Positions 15,668 through 25,255 are shown, numbered from the stretch's first letter. The stretch: DNA of 45,033 nucleotides from Gemmatimonadota bacterium (GCA_021298835.1 JAJTHG010000042.1:1-45033), one strand, 5' to 3'. Translations and numbers: made by a program. Notes: generated by a model from the sequence alone, not told the origin.

Positions 15668-16741
15668 TTGTCGCGCTTCCTCGTCGTACTCGCTGACGCC
15701 CCGGTCTCGCGCGTGGACCGGGGCGAGACGCTGCTCAAGTTCCTGCGTCGCTTCGAGCCGGCCACCCGCGCGCTTCACACCGCGGAACTGGCGGCAGGAC
15801 CGCGCGTCCCCTGTGACGTGGCGTTCGTCGGGATGCCGAGCGCCGTCACGCCCGAGGCCCTCGATCGGCTGCGCGCCGGCCGCGTGGTCGCGTTCGACTA
15901 CTTCGACGAGCCGTGGCCGAACACCGAGGCGCCCGGGCTCGCGGCGAGCGACGCACTGGGACGGCTGGCGCCACTGCACCTGAAGACGCATCGGGAACGC
16001 GTGCCCCCCCGGTGGGCCGCAACGTCAACGACGGGTGGTCCGCGGATCGGCCTGCTCCCCATCCGGTACAACGGGGCGGTCGCAGCGGCCTGGCGCCGGT
16101 ACCGGTGGTCGGCCCCGTGGCGTCGGCTGCGCCGGCTCGGCGGGCGTCACGGCCGCCCGTGGGACGTCTCGCTGCATGGCAGCGTCACCCTGCTCGAACG
16201 CCAGGCGCCCGACGGATCGCTCGTGCGCTACGATCAGCGGGTCGAGTGGATGCGCGAGCTGCGAGCACATCCGGAATGGCGAAGCTGGGGTGGGTTGCTT
16301 GAACTCCCCTACCGGACCCGCGAGGCCATCATCGCCGACCATGGTCCCGAGGCCGCCGCGTGGTTCGACCCCGGTCCACGGCTGCCGTTCGGGACGTACT
16401 TCGCCCGCATGGCCGACACCCGGGTCGCGCTGTGTCCTGCGGGTCATGCGCGCTGGACGTATCGGCACGTCGAATCGGTGTACGCCGAGTGCGAGATCGT
16501 CTCGACCGACCTGAACGGGGTGGACACACTGGTGCCGGCTCCGCTCGACGCCATGACGCTCGTCCCCGACCACGCCCCGATCACGCCCGCCGTGGACGCG
16601 GCCCTCGCGGGCTGGGCAGACCGGGCCGCCCGGCGGGACGGAGCCGTGGAGTTCCTGCAGGGGTGGCTCGAGGGGGGGAAGTTCTCCCGGAGGAAGCGGC
16701 GGCCGTTCGAGGCCTTTGTCCGGCAGCTCGAGCTACCCTGA
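15668..16741 (+). CDS. Uncharacterised protein, possibly exostosin-like glycosyltransferase, TTG start next to tRNA
   Basis: A 357-residue protein, if it starts at TTG 15668. The N-terminal MSRFLVVLADAPV looks like a first beta strand. A GTG at 15713 is the next option, and nothing upstream is possible without entering the tRNA. The middle is Arg/Trp-rich. The C-terminal part (LPFGTYFARMADTRVALCPAGHARWTYRHVESVYAECEIVSTDL) resembles, in style only, the donor-binding part of exostosin-type (GT47-like) glycosyltransferases. Third-position GC is high throughout, supporting real coding. The 3'-end cut of the tRNA would leave a message with almost no leader. Function unassigned; sugar transfer to an envelope polymer is a guess. 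Confidence 0.65.
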   Translation: MSRFLVVLADAPVSRVDRGETLLKFLRRFEPATRALHTAELAAGPRVPCDVAFVGMPSAVTPEALDRLRAGRVVAFDYFDEPWPNTEAPGLAASDALGRLAPLHLKTHRERVPPRWAATSTTGGPRIGLLPIRYNGAVAAAWRRYRWSAPWRRLRRLGGRHGRPWDVSLHGSVTLLERQAPDGSLVRYDQRVEWMRELRAHPEWRSWGGLLELPYRTREAIIADHGPEAAAWFDPGPRLPFGTYFARMADTRVALCPAGHARWTYRHVESVYAECEIVSTDLNGVDTLVPAPLDAMTLVPDHAPITPAVDAALAGWADRAARRDGAVEFLQGWLEGGKFSRRKRRPFEAFVRQLELP

Positions 16742-16746
16742 ACCCC

Positions 16747-16774
16747 TTGGAACCGGCCCCGGCCCCGCTAAATT
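16747..16774 (+). promoter_or_regulatory. Predicted promoter of the small membrane protein gene
   Basis: TTGGAA (16747-16752), a 16-nt spacer and TAAATT (16769-16774) give a good sigma-70-type match. It lies 42 nt before ATG 16817 in an otherwise extremely GC-rich stretch. Confidence 0.55.
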
Positions 16775-16816
16775 CGTCTCGTCACAGTCGTACCACCCCC
16801 AACTCCCGCCATCGTC

Positions 16817-16996
16817 ATGTCGTCGAACGACCAGGTCAATCCGTCGAAGGAAGGGTGGCCCGCCGCCTTTGCCACGCTCGCTTTCGCGCTGGGGCTGTGG
16901 ATCATGGCGTGGACGATCCACAAGAAGACGTACCAGGACCCGAACAACCAGCTCGGCCCGGCGCCGCACGCCGAAGCCGCTCCCGCCGAGCACTGA
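16817..16996 (+). CDS. Small single-pass membrane protein (59 aa), unknown function
   Basis: A 59-codon reading from ATG 16817 to TGA 16994. The N-terminal polar segment MSSNDQVNPSKEGWP leads into one hydrophobic helix (about residues 15-34, rich in Ala, Phe, Leu and Trp). The basic HKK after it predicts a cytoplasmic side by the positive-inside rule. A Pro/Ala/His tail ends it. It has its own predicted promoter (16747-16774) and a strong hairpin terminator just after it (17018-17048), so it forms a monocistronic unit. Codon use matches its neighbours. It resembles in form small subunits of membrane complexes such as cytochrome oxidase accessory peptides, but I do not recognise it. Confidence 0.7.
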   Translation: MSSNDQVNPSKEGWPAAFATLAFALGLWIMAWTIHKKTYQDPNNQLGPAPHAEAAPAEH

Positions 16997-17017
16997 GCGT
17001 CGTTCCTTCCGCCGGCA

Positions 17018-17048
17018 CGGCCCGCTTCCCCTCTGGCGAAGCGGGCCG
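17018..17048 (+). terminator. Hairpin terminator after the 59-aa membrane protein
   Basis: A perfect 11-bp stem, CGGCCCGCTTC (17018-17028) with GAAGCGGGCCG (17038-17048), has a 9-nt loop. The trailing sequence CTGTGTTTCC is modestly T-rich. It separates the small gene from the sga operon. Confidence 0.7.
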
Positions 17049-17102
17049 CTGTGTTTCCGAGCCCCCGACGTCCCGACCCACCCGGCAGTTCCGGAGTCCC
17101 GC

Positions 17103-18281
17103 ATGGCTGGTCGTTCGCTGCTCTTCATTCCCGGTCCCACCAACGTTCCGGACCGCATCCTGCGCGCCATGCACCGGCCGCAGGAGGACCACCGGTCCCC
17201 CGATCACCCCACGCTGGTGCGGGGGATCTTCGAGGATCTGAAGCCCGTCTTCGGCACCACGGTCGGCCGCGCCTTCGTGTTCCCGTCCTCGGGGTCGGGG
17301 ATGTGGGAGACGGCGCTCATCAACACGCTGGCACCGGGCGCCAAGGTGCTCGTCGTCCGCAAGGGCCAGTTCTCGCACCTCTTCGCCGACATCTGCACGC
17401 GCCTCGGCTACGCGACCGAGATCATTGACGTCGAATGGGGAGCGGCCACCCCGCCGGACCGGATCGCTGCGGCCCTCGAGGCCGACCGGCAGCACGAGAT
17501 CCAGGCCGTGTGCGTCGTCCACAACGAGACCGCCACAGGGGTCACGTCGGACATCCCCGCGATCCGCGCCGCGATGGACACGGCGCGACATCCCGCGCTC
17601 CTCTTCGTGGACGGCGTCTCGGCCATCGCGTCGCTCGACTTCCAGCTCGACGCGTGGGGCGTGGACGCCAGCATCACCGGCTCCCAGAAGGGCTTCATGA
17701 TGCCGGCGGGGCTGGGCATCCTCGCGATGTCGCCCAAGGCGCTGGCGCGGGTGGCGGATTCGACGCAACCCCGCGGCTACTTCGACCTGCGGCCGATGAT
17801 CGCCGCGAACGACACGGGCTACTTCCCGTACACGCCGTCCATCCCTCTCCTCCACGGCCTGCGGGAGGCGCTCGACATGCTGCGCGAGGAAGGACTGCCC
17901 GCCGTGATCGCCCGCCACGCCCGGCTCGCCGGCGGCGTGCGCGCCGCGGTGGGGGCCTGGGGGCTGTCGCTCTGCGCGAAAGACCCGGCGCGCGCCTCGA
18001 ACACCGTGAGCGCGATCATGACGCCCGAAGGCGTCAATGCCGCCGACGTCATTCGCGTGGCCTACCAGCGCCACCAGGTGTCCCTTGGCGCCGGCCTGGC
18101 GCGGATGGCCGGGAAGCTCTTCCGCATCGGGCACCTGGGTGACCTCAACGAGTGGATGATTCTCGGCGGGCTCGGCGCCGTGGAGTTGGCCCTGCGCGAC
18201 GTCGGCGTGCGCGTCGCACCGGGCAGCGGGGTCGCGGCAGCGCAGGGCTTCTGGGAAGCGCATCCCCGGCCCGCGGCATGA
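17103..18281 (+). CDS. sgaA: Serine-glyoxylate aminotransferase (class V)
   Basis: A 392-residue PLP enzyme that transfers the amino group of serine to glyoxylate, giving hydroxypyruvate and glycine. The family N-terminus LFIPGPTNVPDRILRAM is followed by an HRSPDHPTL motif. Asp170 in FVDGVSAIAS and the PLP Lys196 in ITGSQKGFMMPAGL mark the active site. GYFPYTPSIPLLHGL is the substrate loop region. A CGGAG Shine-Dalgarno precedes ATG 17103. It is the first gene of a three-gene operon with malyl-CoA lyase and hydroxypyruvate reductase, which fixes the serine-glyoxylate assignment better than sequence alone. Alanine-glyoxylate activity is possible in addition. Confidence 0.88.
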   Translation: MAGRSLLFIPGPTNVPDRILRAMHRPQEDHRSPDHPTLVRGIFEDLKPVFGTTVGRAFVFPSSGSGMWETALINTLAPGAKVLVVRKGQFSHLFADICTRLGYATEIIDVEWGAATPPDRIAAALEADRQHEIQAVCVVHNETATGVTSDIPAIRAAMDTARHPALLFVDGVSAIASLDFQLDAWGVDASITGSQKGFMMPAGLGILAMSPKALARVADSTQPRGYFDLRPMIAANDTGYFPYTPSIPLLHGLREALDMLREEGLPAVIARHARLAGGVRAAVGAWGLSLCAKDPARASNTVSAIMTPEGVNAADVIRVAYQRHQVSLGAGLARMAGKLFRIGHLGDLNEWMILGGLGAVELALRDVGVRVAPGSGVAAAQGFWEAHPRPAA

Positions 18282-19225
18282 GCTTCACCGCCGTCGAGTC
18301 CGCGCGCCTCCGGGTGCAGCGCAGCACGCTGGCGGTGCCCGGCGTCCGGCCGGAGATGTTTCCCAAGGCGCTGGCGTCGGCGGCCGATTGCGTGCTGCTC
18401 GACCTCGAGGACGCCGTGGCCACCGACGACAAGGCGGCGGCCCGCGCGGCGGTCATCGCCGGATTGCACGCGCACGACTGGCGCGCTGCCGGCAAGACGG
18501 TCCTGGTGCGCGTCAACGGGCTCGACACGCCGTGGTTCTATCGCGACGTCATCGACGTCATGGAGCAGGCGGGCACCCGCGTGGACACGCTGCTGATCCC
18601 CAAGGTCGGCGTACCGGAGGATCTCTACGTCGCCGACTGCCTCGTGCACCAGGTCGAGCAGGCGAACGGGTGGGGCTCGCGCGTCGGGCTCGAGGTGCTG
18701 ATCGAGACCGCGCAGGGGATGGCCAACGTCGAGGCGATCGCGCGGTATCCGCGGCGGCTCGAGGCGCTGCACTTCGGCGTTGGCGACTACGCCGCCTCGA
18801 CGCGGGCGCGCATGGTGAACATCGGCGGGCTGTCGCCCGACTACCCCGGCGACCAGTGGCACGCCGCGATCAGCCGCATGGTCGTCGCGGCGCGCGCGGG
18901 GGGGAAGCGCGCCATTGACGGCCCTTACGGCAACTTCAACGATCCCGACGGCTTCCGCGCCTCGTGCCGGCGCGACGCCGCGCTGGGCATCGAGGGGAAG
19001 TGGGCGATCCACCCGGTGCAGGTGCCGCTGGCGAACGAGGAGTTCACGCCGCCGGCTGCGGAGCTCGAGCGCGCGCGCCGCATCCTCGCCGCGCTCGACG
19101 GCGCGGCGCGGGAGGGCCGTGGCGCCGCCCAGCTCGACGGACGGATGATCGACGCGGCCTCCGCCCGGATGGCGGGACAGCTCGTGGCCATGGCCGACGC
19201 GATCGCCGCGCGGGGGACCGCATGA
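18278..19225 (+). CDS. mcl: Malyl-CoA lyase (HpcH/HpaI/CitE aldolase family)
   Basis: A 315-residue TIM-barrel lyase. The start ATG 18278 overlaps sgaA by 4 nt. Family motifs are present: [27 protein letters not shown] with the metal-binding Glu/Asp, [26 protein letters not shown], and the malyl/citramalyl-CoA lyase type segment [34 protein letters not shown] lies near the C-terminus. The enzyme reversibly splits L-malyl-CoA to acetyl-CoA and glyoxylate. In this operon it would supply or consume the glyoxylate used by the neighbouring aminotransferase. Related activities (beta-methylmalyl-CoA or citramalyl-CoA lyase) cannot be excluded from sequence. Confidence 0.85.
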   Translation: MSFTAVESARLRVQRSTLAVPGVRPEMFPKALASAADCVLLDLEDAVATDDKAAARAAVIAGLHAHDWRAAGKTVLVRVNGLDTPWFYRDVIDVMEQAGTRVDTLLIPKVGVPEDLYVADCLVHQVEQANGWGSRVGLEVLIETAQGMANVEAIARYPRRLEALHFGVGDYAASTRARMVNIGGLSPDYPGDQWHAAISRMVVAARAGGKRAIDGPYGNFNDPDGFRASCRRDAALGIEGKWAIHPVQVPLANEEFTPPAAELERARRILAALDGAAREGRGAAQLDGRMIDAASARMAGQLVAMADAIAARGTA

Positions 19226-20190
19226 GCGCGCCGGCCGTGGTCGTCACCCGCCGGTTGCCGCAGGCGGTGGAACGCGAGCTCGCGACGCGATTCGGCGCCC
19301 GGCTGAACGCCACCGACGAACCGCTCGGCCGCGACGGACTCGTGCGGGCCCTCCGCGAGGCGGACGCCGTCGTGTGCACGGTCACCGACCGGCTCTCGGC
19401 CGACGTGCTGGGCGCCGGCGGCCTCCGGGCAAAGGCGCTGGTCAACGTGGGCGTCGGATTCAACCACATTGACCTTGCGGCGGCGCGCGCTGCTGGCCTC
19501 GTCGTGACCAACACGCCCGACGTCCTGACCGACGCCACGGCCGATTGCGCCATGACGCTCATGCTGGCCGTCATGCGGCGGGCCGGGGAGGGGGAGCGCG
19601 AGCTGCGCGCGGGACGGTGGGCCGGCTGGCGGCCGACGCACCTCATGGGGGCGCAGGTCACCGGCAAGACGGTGGGCATCGTCGGATTCGGGCGGATCGG
19701 CCGCGCGATGGCGGAGCGGTGTCACGGCGGCTTCCGGATGCCGGTGCTGTGGTTCGATCCCGCGATCCCCGCGGGAGCCGAGCCCGCGGGGCCGTGGACG
19801 CGCGTCGGGACGCTCGACGAACTGCTGGCGCAGGCGGACGTGGTCTCGCTCCACTGTCCGGCGACGCCCGAGACGCGGCACCTGATCAATGCCGAGCGGC
19901 TGCGGCAGATGAAGCGGTCGGCCTTCCTGGTCAACACGGCGCGCGGTGACGTCGTGGACGAGGCGGCGCTGGTGGCGGCTCTCGAGGCCGGGGTCATCGC
20001 CGGCGCCGGGCTCGACGTGTACGAGCATGAGCCGCGGGTGCATGCCGGGCTGTTGGCACTGGAGCGGGTGGTGTTGCTGCCCCACCTGGGAAGCGCCACC
20101 GTCGAGACGCGGGTGGCGATGGGGATGCGGGCGCTCGAGAACCTGGAGGCCGTGCTGGCCGGGGTGCCGCCGCGCGACCGGGTGGCATAG
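19222..20190 (+). CDS. hprA: Hydroxypyruvate reductase / D-glycerate dehydrogenase
   Basis: A 322-residue D-2-hydroxyacid dehydrogenase. ATG 19222 overlaps the malyl-CoA lyase stop by 4 nt. The NAD(P) site reads [13 protein letters not shown]. The catalytic Arg is in [10 protein letters not shown], the Glu in DVYEHEP and the His in [13 protein letters not shown]. The short form, without ACT domain, fits glyoxylate/hydroxypyruvate reductases of the GyaR type. In this operon it would reduce the hydroxypyruvate made by serine-glyoxylate aminotransferase to D-glycerate. It is distinct from the long SerA encoded at 12706-14316. Confidence 0.88.
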   Translation: MSAPAVVVTRRLPQAVERELATRFGARLNATDEPLGRDGLVRALREADAVVCTVTDRLSADVLGAGGLRAKALVNVGVGFNHIDLAAARAAGLVVTNTPDVLTDATADCAMTLMLAVMRRAGEGERELRAGRWAGWRPTHLMGAQVTGKTVGIVGFGRIGRAMAERCHGGFRMPVLWFDPAIPAGAEPAGPWTRVGTLDELLAQADVVSLHCPATPETRHLINAERLRQMKRSAFLVNTARGDVVDEAALVAALEAGVIAGAGLDVYEHEPRVHAGLLALERVVLLPHLGSATVETRVAMGMRALENLEAVLAGVPPRDRVA

Positions 20191-20379
20191 GGCACCAGCG
20201 TCGCGCCAGGCGAACCCCCGCCGTCGCTTGCCGCACTCCGGGCGCGGCGCGAGCTTTCTCCGCGAGCGGCTCGACGCCGGACTGCATGAATCGTCTGGGT
20301 GCGGCATGGATGCGAGGCGTCCGCTTGCCGTCACCGAGCGCGTCCTCGCGCCGCTCCGCCCTCCTGCCACCTGCGTGAC

Positions 20380-21855
20380 ATGCCATTCACGGTCCAACTG
20401 AAGTCCGCATCGCAACCCGATGCCACGTTCACGGCCATCGCCCTCGGCCCCTCGCCCGACCTCGCGGGCCTCGCACGCCTCGATCGCCTCGCCGGTGGCG
20501 TGATCCGCCGCGCGATCCGTTCGCGGGAGTTCCGCGGCGGCAAGGACGAGACGCTCCATCTGACGGGCGGCGCGCAGGGCAAGCGGCGCATCCTGCTGGT
20601 CGGGCTCGGGACCCCCACCCACGCCCCGACGGCCGTACGCCGCGCCGCGGCCGTCGCGGCCCGTGCGGCGAAGAAGTTCGGCACGGGAGGGCTCGCCTTC
20701 TTCGCGCCGGCGCATCAGGACGCGGCGAGTGTCGAGAGCGCCATCGCGGGGCTCTACCTCGGCGCGTGGGACTACCTCGACCTCAAGACCCCGGTGCCTG
20801 CCGCCGACAGGCGCGCCGACCTCGCCAAGGCCACGCTGCTCGTGGACGACCCCAAGGCCGCGAAGCCGGCGCACGCGTTCGGCGTCGCCCTCGGCGAGGG
20901 GCAGTCGCTCGGGCGTCGCCTGCAGCAGATGCCCGGCAACGTGTGCACCCCGGCGCTCCTGGCCGAGACGGCGCAGGGGATCGGCAAGCGGCACGGGCTC
21001 AAGGTGACCGTGACCGGTCGCGCCGGCCTCGCGAAACTTGGCATGGGCTCGTTCCTGAGCGTCGCGCAGGGCACCCCGGAGGACCCCAAGCTCATCACGC
21101 TCGAGTACACGGGCGGGCCGCGCGGCCAGAAGCCCGTGGCCCTCGTGGGCAAGGGCCTCTGTTTCGACACCGGCGGCATTTCGCTCAAGCCCGCCGAGCG
21201 GATGGAATTCATGAAGTTCGACATGTCCGGCGCGGCCGGCGTGCTCGGCGCCATGGAGGCGATCGCGCGGGCCAAGCTGCCGATCAACGTCGTCGGCCTC
21301 GTCGGCTCGACGACCAACATGCCCAGCGGCACCGCGGTGAAGCCGGGTGACGTCGTGAAGGCGGCGAACGGCAAGTCCATCGAGATCATCAACACCGACG
21401 CCGAAGGGCGTCTCGTGCTCGCGGACGTGCTGCATCACGCGCGCACGTTCGATCCGTCGGTGATCGTGGATGCCGCCACGCTCACGGGCGCGTGCGTGAT
21501 CGCCCTCGGGGGACAGGCGACGGGCCTCTTCGCCAACAGTGACGAGCTCGCCTACGAGGTGCGGCGCGCCGCCACCGCGGCCAGCGAACCGGCGTGGCAC
21601 CTGCCGCTCTGGGACGAGTACAAAGACCTGATCCTCACCGACGTCGCCGATCTCAAGAACACCGGCGGGCGCGGGGCGGGGGCGATCACCGCCGCCAAGT
21701 TCCTTCAGGAATTCGTCCCCGCGGGCGTTCCATGGGCACACCTCGACGTGGCCGGCACGGCGTACAGCGAAACGGACCTGACGTTCATCCCGAAGGGGGC
21801 GACGGGGATCCCGGTGGGGACGTTCGTGCATTTCGTGCGGGGGCGCGTGTCCTGA
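20380..21855 (+). CDS. pepA: Leucyl aminopeptidase (M17)
   Basis: A 491-residue cytosolic zinc/manganese aminopeptidase. The N-terminal domain is variable. The catalytic domain has Lys258 and Asp263 in [11 protein letters not shown], Lys270, Asp281 in [10 protein letters not shown], and the signature [12 protein letters not shown] (Asp340, Glu342, Arg344). All two-metal ligands are intact. ATG 20380 is taken as the start; an in-frame ATG at 20299 would add 27 unconserved residues. No Shine-Dalgarno is visible. The 189-nt region before it (20191-20379) contains no gene, and I see no clear promoter in it. Confidence 0.95.
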   Translation: MPFTVQLKSASQPDATFTAIALGPSPDLAGLARLDRLAGGVIRRAIRSREFRGGKDETLHLTGGAQGKRRILLVGLGTPTHAPTAVRRAAAVAARAAKKFGTGGLAFFAPAHQDAASVESAIAGLYLGAWDYLDLKTPVPAADRRADLAKATLLVDDPKAAKPAHAFGVALGEGQSLGRRLQQMPGNVCTPALLAETAQGIGKRHGLKVTVTGRAGLAKLGMGSFLSVAQGTPEDPKLITLEYTGGPRGQKPVALVGKGLCFDTGGISLKPAERMEFMKFDMSGAAGVLGAMEAIARAKLPINVVGLVGSTTNMPSGTAVKPGDVVKAANGKSIEIINTDAEGRLVLADVLHHARTFDPSVIVDAATLTGACVIALGGQATGLFANSDELAYEVRRAATAASEPAWHLPLWDEYKDLILTDVADLKNTGGRGAGAITAAKFLQEFVPAGVPWAHLDVAGTAYSETDLTFIPKGATGIPVGTFVHFVRGRVS

Positions 21856-21869
21856 GTCCGGGCCGGTAC

Positions 21870-23753
21870 GTGGGTCGGTGCGTCCGGCGTCTCCTGCTCC
21901 TCGCCTTCGGCCTCGGCCTGCCGGCCGGGGCCGTTGCGCGTGCGCAGAGTCGCGACACGGTGCGCGCGCCGGCCCGCGACCCCGCGAAGCCCCCGGCCGC
22001 CGCGCCGCGTCCAGCGACGGCACCGAGCGACTCCGCCGCGCCCACGGACACGACGAAGGGGCGGGACTCGACGGCACGACGCGACACGATCGCCGCCCCC
22101 TTCACCCGCAGCGAATTGCCCGCCTCGGCGGACATCGGGCGCCCGTACCGCTTCACCCGCGCTCAGCTGTACTCGAGCGGTGCGGTGACGCTGGGCGAGC
22201 TGCTCGACCGGATCCCGGGGGCGATGACGGTCCGGACCGGCTGGCTCACCGACGTCCAGGTGACCTCGTACGCCGGCGGCATGGGGCGGGTTCGGGTCTT
22301 CGTGGACGGGGTGGAACTCGACGCGATCGATCCGGTCGGCGGCGGCGTCTTCGACGTGGGCCTCCTGCAGCTCTGGCCGTACGAAGAGGCGCTGGTCGAG
22401 CGCGCCGGCGACGAGGTGCGCGTGCACCTGCGGTCGTGGCGTGAGCACCGGACGGACCCCCTGACGCGCATTGACGTGCTCACCGGAGACCGCGAAGGGA
22501 ACGTGTTCCGGGGGTACTACGCCAAGCGCTGGTCCAACGGCGCCGGCCTGCAGGCGGTCTTCAGCAACGCGAGCACGCGGGACGTCCGCACGACGACCGG
22601 CGGCGACGGGTCGAACCTCGGGCTGACGTTCCGCGCGGGCTGGGCCAACGCGCGCTGGAGCCTCGACGCGTGGGCGCATCGCGCCGGCGCCGACCGTCGG
22701 GCGGCGACGCGGGCATTCGGCCTGCCGACGCTTGCATCGGACCGGCCCCAGTACACGGTCGGGTACCTGCGGGCGGGATTCCGGGATCCCGACTCGAGCG
22801 GCGTGTGGGGGCAGCTGCTGGTGGGGAGTCTCGGGCTGCGCGAGACGCCGCCGTCGTCCAACCTCAATCGGACGTCGGCCGCCACCGACACGACGTTGGC
22901 GGCGCTGCGTGACGCGTCTCGCCTGCAGTACGTCGCGACCGCCGGCTGGCGAGGGGGCGGGCTGGCGGCGTCGCTGACCGCCCGCGTGCGCGCTTTCGAG
23001 GGCGCGGCGCCGGTGGCGCCGCTGGTGCGCGTCTCGTACGACCGCTCATGGGTGGCCGCGACGGTGTGGGCGGAGGACGCGCGCCCCGACTCGGTCCGCC
23101 GCCTCGACGCCGCGGTGCGGCTGGTGCCGTTCGGCCGTCTCGCGCTCGCGGCCGCCTGGTCGAACACGCGTCGCACCTTCGCCGGTCGCGACCTCGCCTC
23201 GGGCGGCCTGCGCGCCGAGGCCGCGGTGCGGCTGCGCGGGGCGCTCTGGGTGGGCGGCGGCGTGCTGCAGCGCGATACGACGGTCGCGCTCGCGCCCACG
23301 CTGCTGGACACGCTGTACGTGGCGCGGGGGCTCGGACCGGCCACGGGGACCTTCGTGCAGGTGCGGGGTGACCTCTTCCGTGACCTCAAGCTCGACGCGT
23401 GGGCCATCTCGTGGCGGGACGCCGAGCAGACGTTCTACCTGCCCAAGGTGCAGGCGCGCACGCAGCTGTACATCGAGAGCGACTGGGCGACGCGGTTCCC
23501 CAAGCGGCAGTTCGGCTTCCTCGGCGCGCTCATTCACGAGTATCGAGACCCGGTGCGCTTTCCGACGGCCAGCACGGTGCAGACCACCAACATCATGCGG
23601 AACTTCAGCACGCTCGTGGAGTTCCGGCTGCTCAACGCGTACCTGTCGTGGCGCTTCCAGAACGTCCTGCGGCTCGACTACGACCAAGTACCGGGCTTCC
23701 TGCTGCCGCGGGGCGTCAACCTGTACGGCATCCGCTGGGAATTCCGGGGCTGA
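21870..23753 (+). CDS. Outer-membrane beta-barrel protein with TonB-plug-like domain
   Basis: About 627 residues from GTG 21870, the only start that gives a clean signal peptide ([26 protein letters not shown]). A Pro/Ala/Thr linker follows (to about residue 70). Next is a plug-like region ([36 protein letters not shown]), then a barrel region of alternating aromatic and polar strands to the C-terminal IRWEFRG. It lacks the N-terminal carboxypeptidase-like domain and the TonB box I would expect in SusC-type receptors. At around 600 residues it is short for a TonB-dependent receptor. It lies 14 nt after pepA, so it may be cotranscribed. Ligand unknown. Confidence 0.72.
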   Translation: MGRCVRRLLLLAFGLGLPAGAVARAQSRDTVRAPARDPAKPPAAAPRPATAPSDSAAPTDTTKGRDSTARRDTIAAPFTRSELPASADIGRPYRFTRAQLYSSGAVTLGELLDRIPGAMTVRTGWLTDVQVTSYAGGMGRVRVFVDGVELDAIDPVGGGVFDVGLLQLWPYEEALVERAGDEVRVHLRSWREHRTDPLTRIDVLTGDREGNVFRGYYAKRWSNGAGLQAVFSNASTRDVRTTTGGDGSNLGLTFRAGWANARWSLDAWAHRAGADRRAATRAFGLPTLASDRPQYTVGYLRAGFRDPDSSGVWGQLLVGSLGLRETPPSSNLNRTSAATDTTLAALRDASRLQYVATAGWRGGGLAASLTARVRAFEGAAPVAPLVRVSYDRSWVAATVWAEDARPDSVRRLDAAVRLVPFGRLALAAAWSNTRRTFAGRDLASGGLRAEAAVRLRGALWVGGGVLQRDTTVALAPTLLDTLYVARGLGPATGTFVQVRGDLFRDLKLDAWAISWRDAEQTFYLPKVQARTQLYIESDWATRFPKRQFGFLGALIHEYRDPVRFPTASTVQTTNIMRNFSTLVEFRLLNAYLSWRFQNVLRLDYDQVPGFLLPRGVNLYGIRWEFRG

Positions 23754-23842
23754 GGGTGTCCGCACCGACTAGGAACGGTTCCAGGCAAGTGGGAGTCAGG
23801 AGCTCGGAGGCGAGAGCGAGCCAGGTGTCGGCAGCGGTGTCG

Positions 23843-25255
23843 TCATGGGCGCAGCAACGACGACTCCTCGACTGGAGCGGCGATACGACGGATGAATGGG
23901 ACGCCGTCACGAGTGATACGAGACGAGCGACCGGTGCCATCGCCGAAGCTTCCGCCGCCCCAGCAGGACGCGATACCAGCGGCGTCGATCGCGCAAAGGC
24001 CAGACTGTCGCGAATGCTGCAAGGGGCCGATGTTCGCCGGCAACATCATGCGAAACGGGCCGGGGTACGTGGAGAACTCGAGACTGGACGCAAGGTTGTC
24101 CCCCCAGCAGGTGAGTTCGGCAGGTGGGGTGCGAACGCATGTGACGGCTGCCGCCAGTCCCCAGTCGCCCGGTGCAACATCGGTGGCTATGCGCGTCGGG
24201 CCGAGCACCGCGCCGGTCAAGGCCATGGAGAAGTAGTCCCCGCGCCCCCAGCACCAAAGCGCTTCGTCCTCCAGCCGTGCACAGGAGTGGCCGCTTCCTG
24301 AGCCAATGGCGGTCGCAGGACCTGGCAGGTCAACACGACGAGGTTGCCCCAGGGGAGGCACACCGGAGGCCTCGACCACACGATCCATGGCCGCCCCCCA
24401 GCACCAGACCGAGCCGTCTTGCAGCAATGCGCACGAGTGCAGGGTCCCCAACGCCAACTGACGAACTGCGTGTGGCAATGCGATGGGTTGCGGCCCTTCG
24501 ATTGTCCGCGGCACGACAACAGGTCCGACCTGTCCGCTGCTGTTCCAGCCCCAGCACCATGCCGTCCCCGCCGCCGTCAGCGAACACGAATGACTTCCTC
24601 CCGCGACCAACGTCGTGGCCGGCGGCACGGCGACCGCATGCAATCGGACTGGCACGTCGCTCTCTATGCCCGGAGCGCCGAGAAAACCGTCTCCCCAGCA
24701 GTACACGCTGCCTCCTTCGACGAGAATGCAGCCGCCGAGCGATCCTACCGCCACCTGTCGGGGTTGGGCGGGAAGACCGGCCCGAAACACCGGACGGGCT
24801 AGCGTGTGTCCTTCGGAAATCTCGATGTGTCCTGTGGACCTTTTCCAGGTGAGACCCCAGCATGCGAGGCGACCGTCCTGCGTGATGCCGCAGCCGCCAC
24901 TTCCGCCGAGGTCGAGCTGACGCCACCGGCCGACGGACACCGAAGGAACGACGTCGACGAATGCCACCGACAGCTCGCCGTCGACTGTGGCTTCGACGGG
25001 ATGGCGGCCTGGCCTTCGGCCTTCGAACATGAACCGGCCCGCCGACGCGAGCGCGGAAGTGTCGGCCGCGCGAACAAGGATCGAATCGAGCGGGAGCGGG
25101 CTGCCCACGCGGCCGGGCTGCAGCAGCACGGTGTCCCCAGCCGCGATCGTTGTCCCGAGCTGTCGAATCAGGCCGGGGGCCGTCGCGCCTGGCTCACTCG
25201 GAGCGGCGCATGCGACGAGCGATGACAGAAGGCAGAGCGCACGAACGTTGGTCAC
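23843..25255 (-). CDS. RCC1-like seven-bladed beta-propeller lipoprotein with C-x9-CWG blades
   Basis: A 470-residue lipoprotein from GTG 25255, which overlaps the protease stop by 4 nt (GTGA); ATG 25273 is an alternative 18 nt upstream. The lipobox is LVAC with Cys16. A beta-rich N-terminal region to about residue 105 is followed by seven RCC1-type repeats. Each carries C-x9-C-W-G: Cys122/132, 176/186, 224/234, 275/285, 325/335, 373/383 and 421/431. These are the only cysteines in the mature chain apart from the lipid-bearing one, suggesting one disulphide per blade in an oxidising compartment. RCC1 propellers are binding scaffolds; partner unknown. GC content is visibly below that of the neighbourhood. 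Coupled to the upstream subtilisin-like gene. Confidence 0.85.
   Translation of the reverse strand: MTNVRALCLLSSLVACAAPSEPGATAPGLIRQLGTTIAAGDTVLLQPGRVGSPLPLDSILVRAADTSALASAGRFMFEGRRPGRHPVEATVDGELSVAFVDVVPSVSVGRWRQLDLGGSGGCGITQDGRLACWGLTWKRSTGHIEISEGHTLARPVFRAGLPAQPRQVAVGSLGGCILVEGGSVYCWGDGFLGAPGIESDVPVRLHAVAVPPATTLVAGGSHSCSLTAAGTAWCWGWNSSGQVGPVVVPRTIEGPQPIALPHAVRQLALGTLHSCALLQDGSVWCWGAAMDRVVEASGVPPLGQPRRVDLPGPATAIGSGSGHSCARLEDEALWCWGRGDYFSMALTGAVLGPTRIATDVAPGDWGLAAAVTCVRTPPAELTCWGDNLASSLEFSTYPGPFRMMLPANIGPLQHSRQSGLCAIDAAGIASCWGGGSFGDGTGRSSRITRDGVPFIRRIAAPVEESSLLRP

Noticed and set aside
15364..15696. A 110-codon plus-strand frame that runs through tRNA-Leu (contains the MAELADAGDSKSPEGN-type string)
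   Set aside because: This is the well-known spurious translation of a leucine tRNA; the tRNA itself explains the sequence.
18925..22077. A 1050-codon open frame on the minus strand
   Set aside because: It is antisense to malyl-CoA lyase, hydroxypyruvate reductase and pepA, whose motifs are complete; no recognisable domain in the antisense product.
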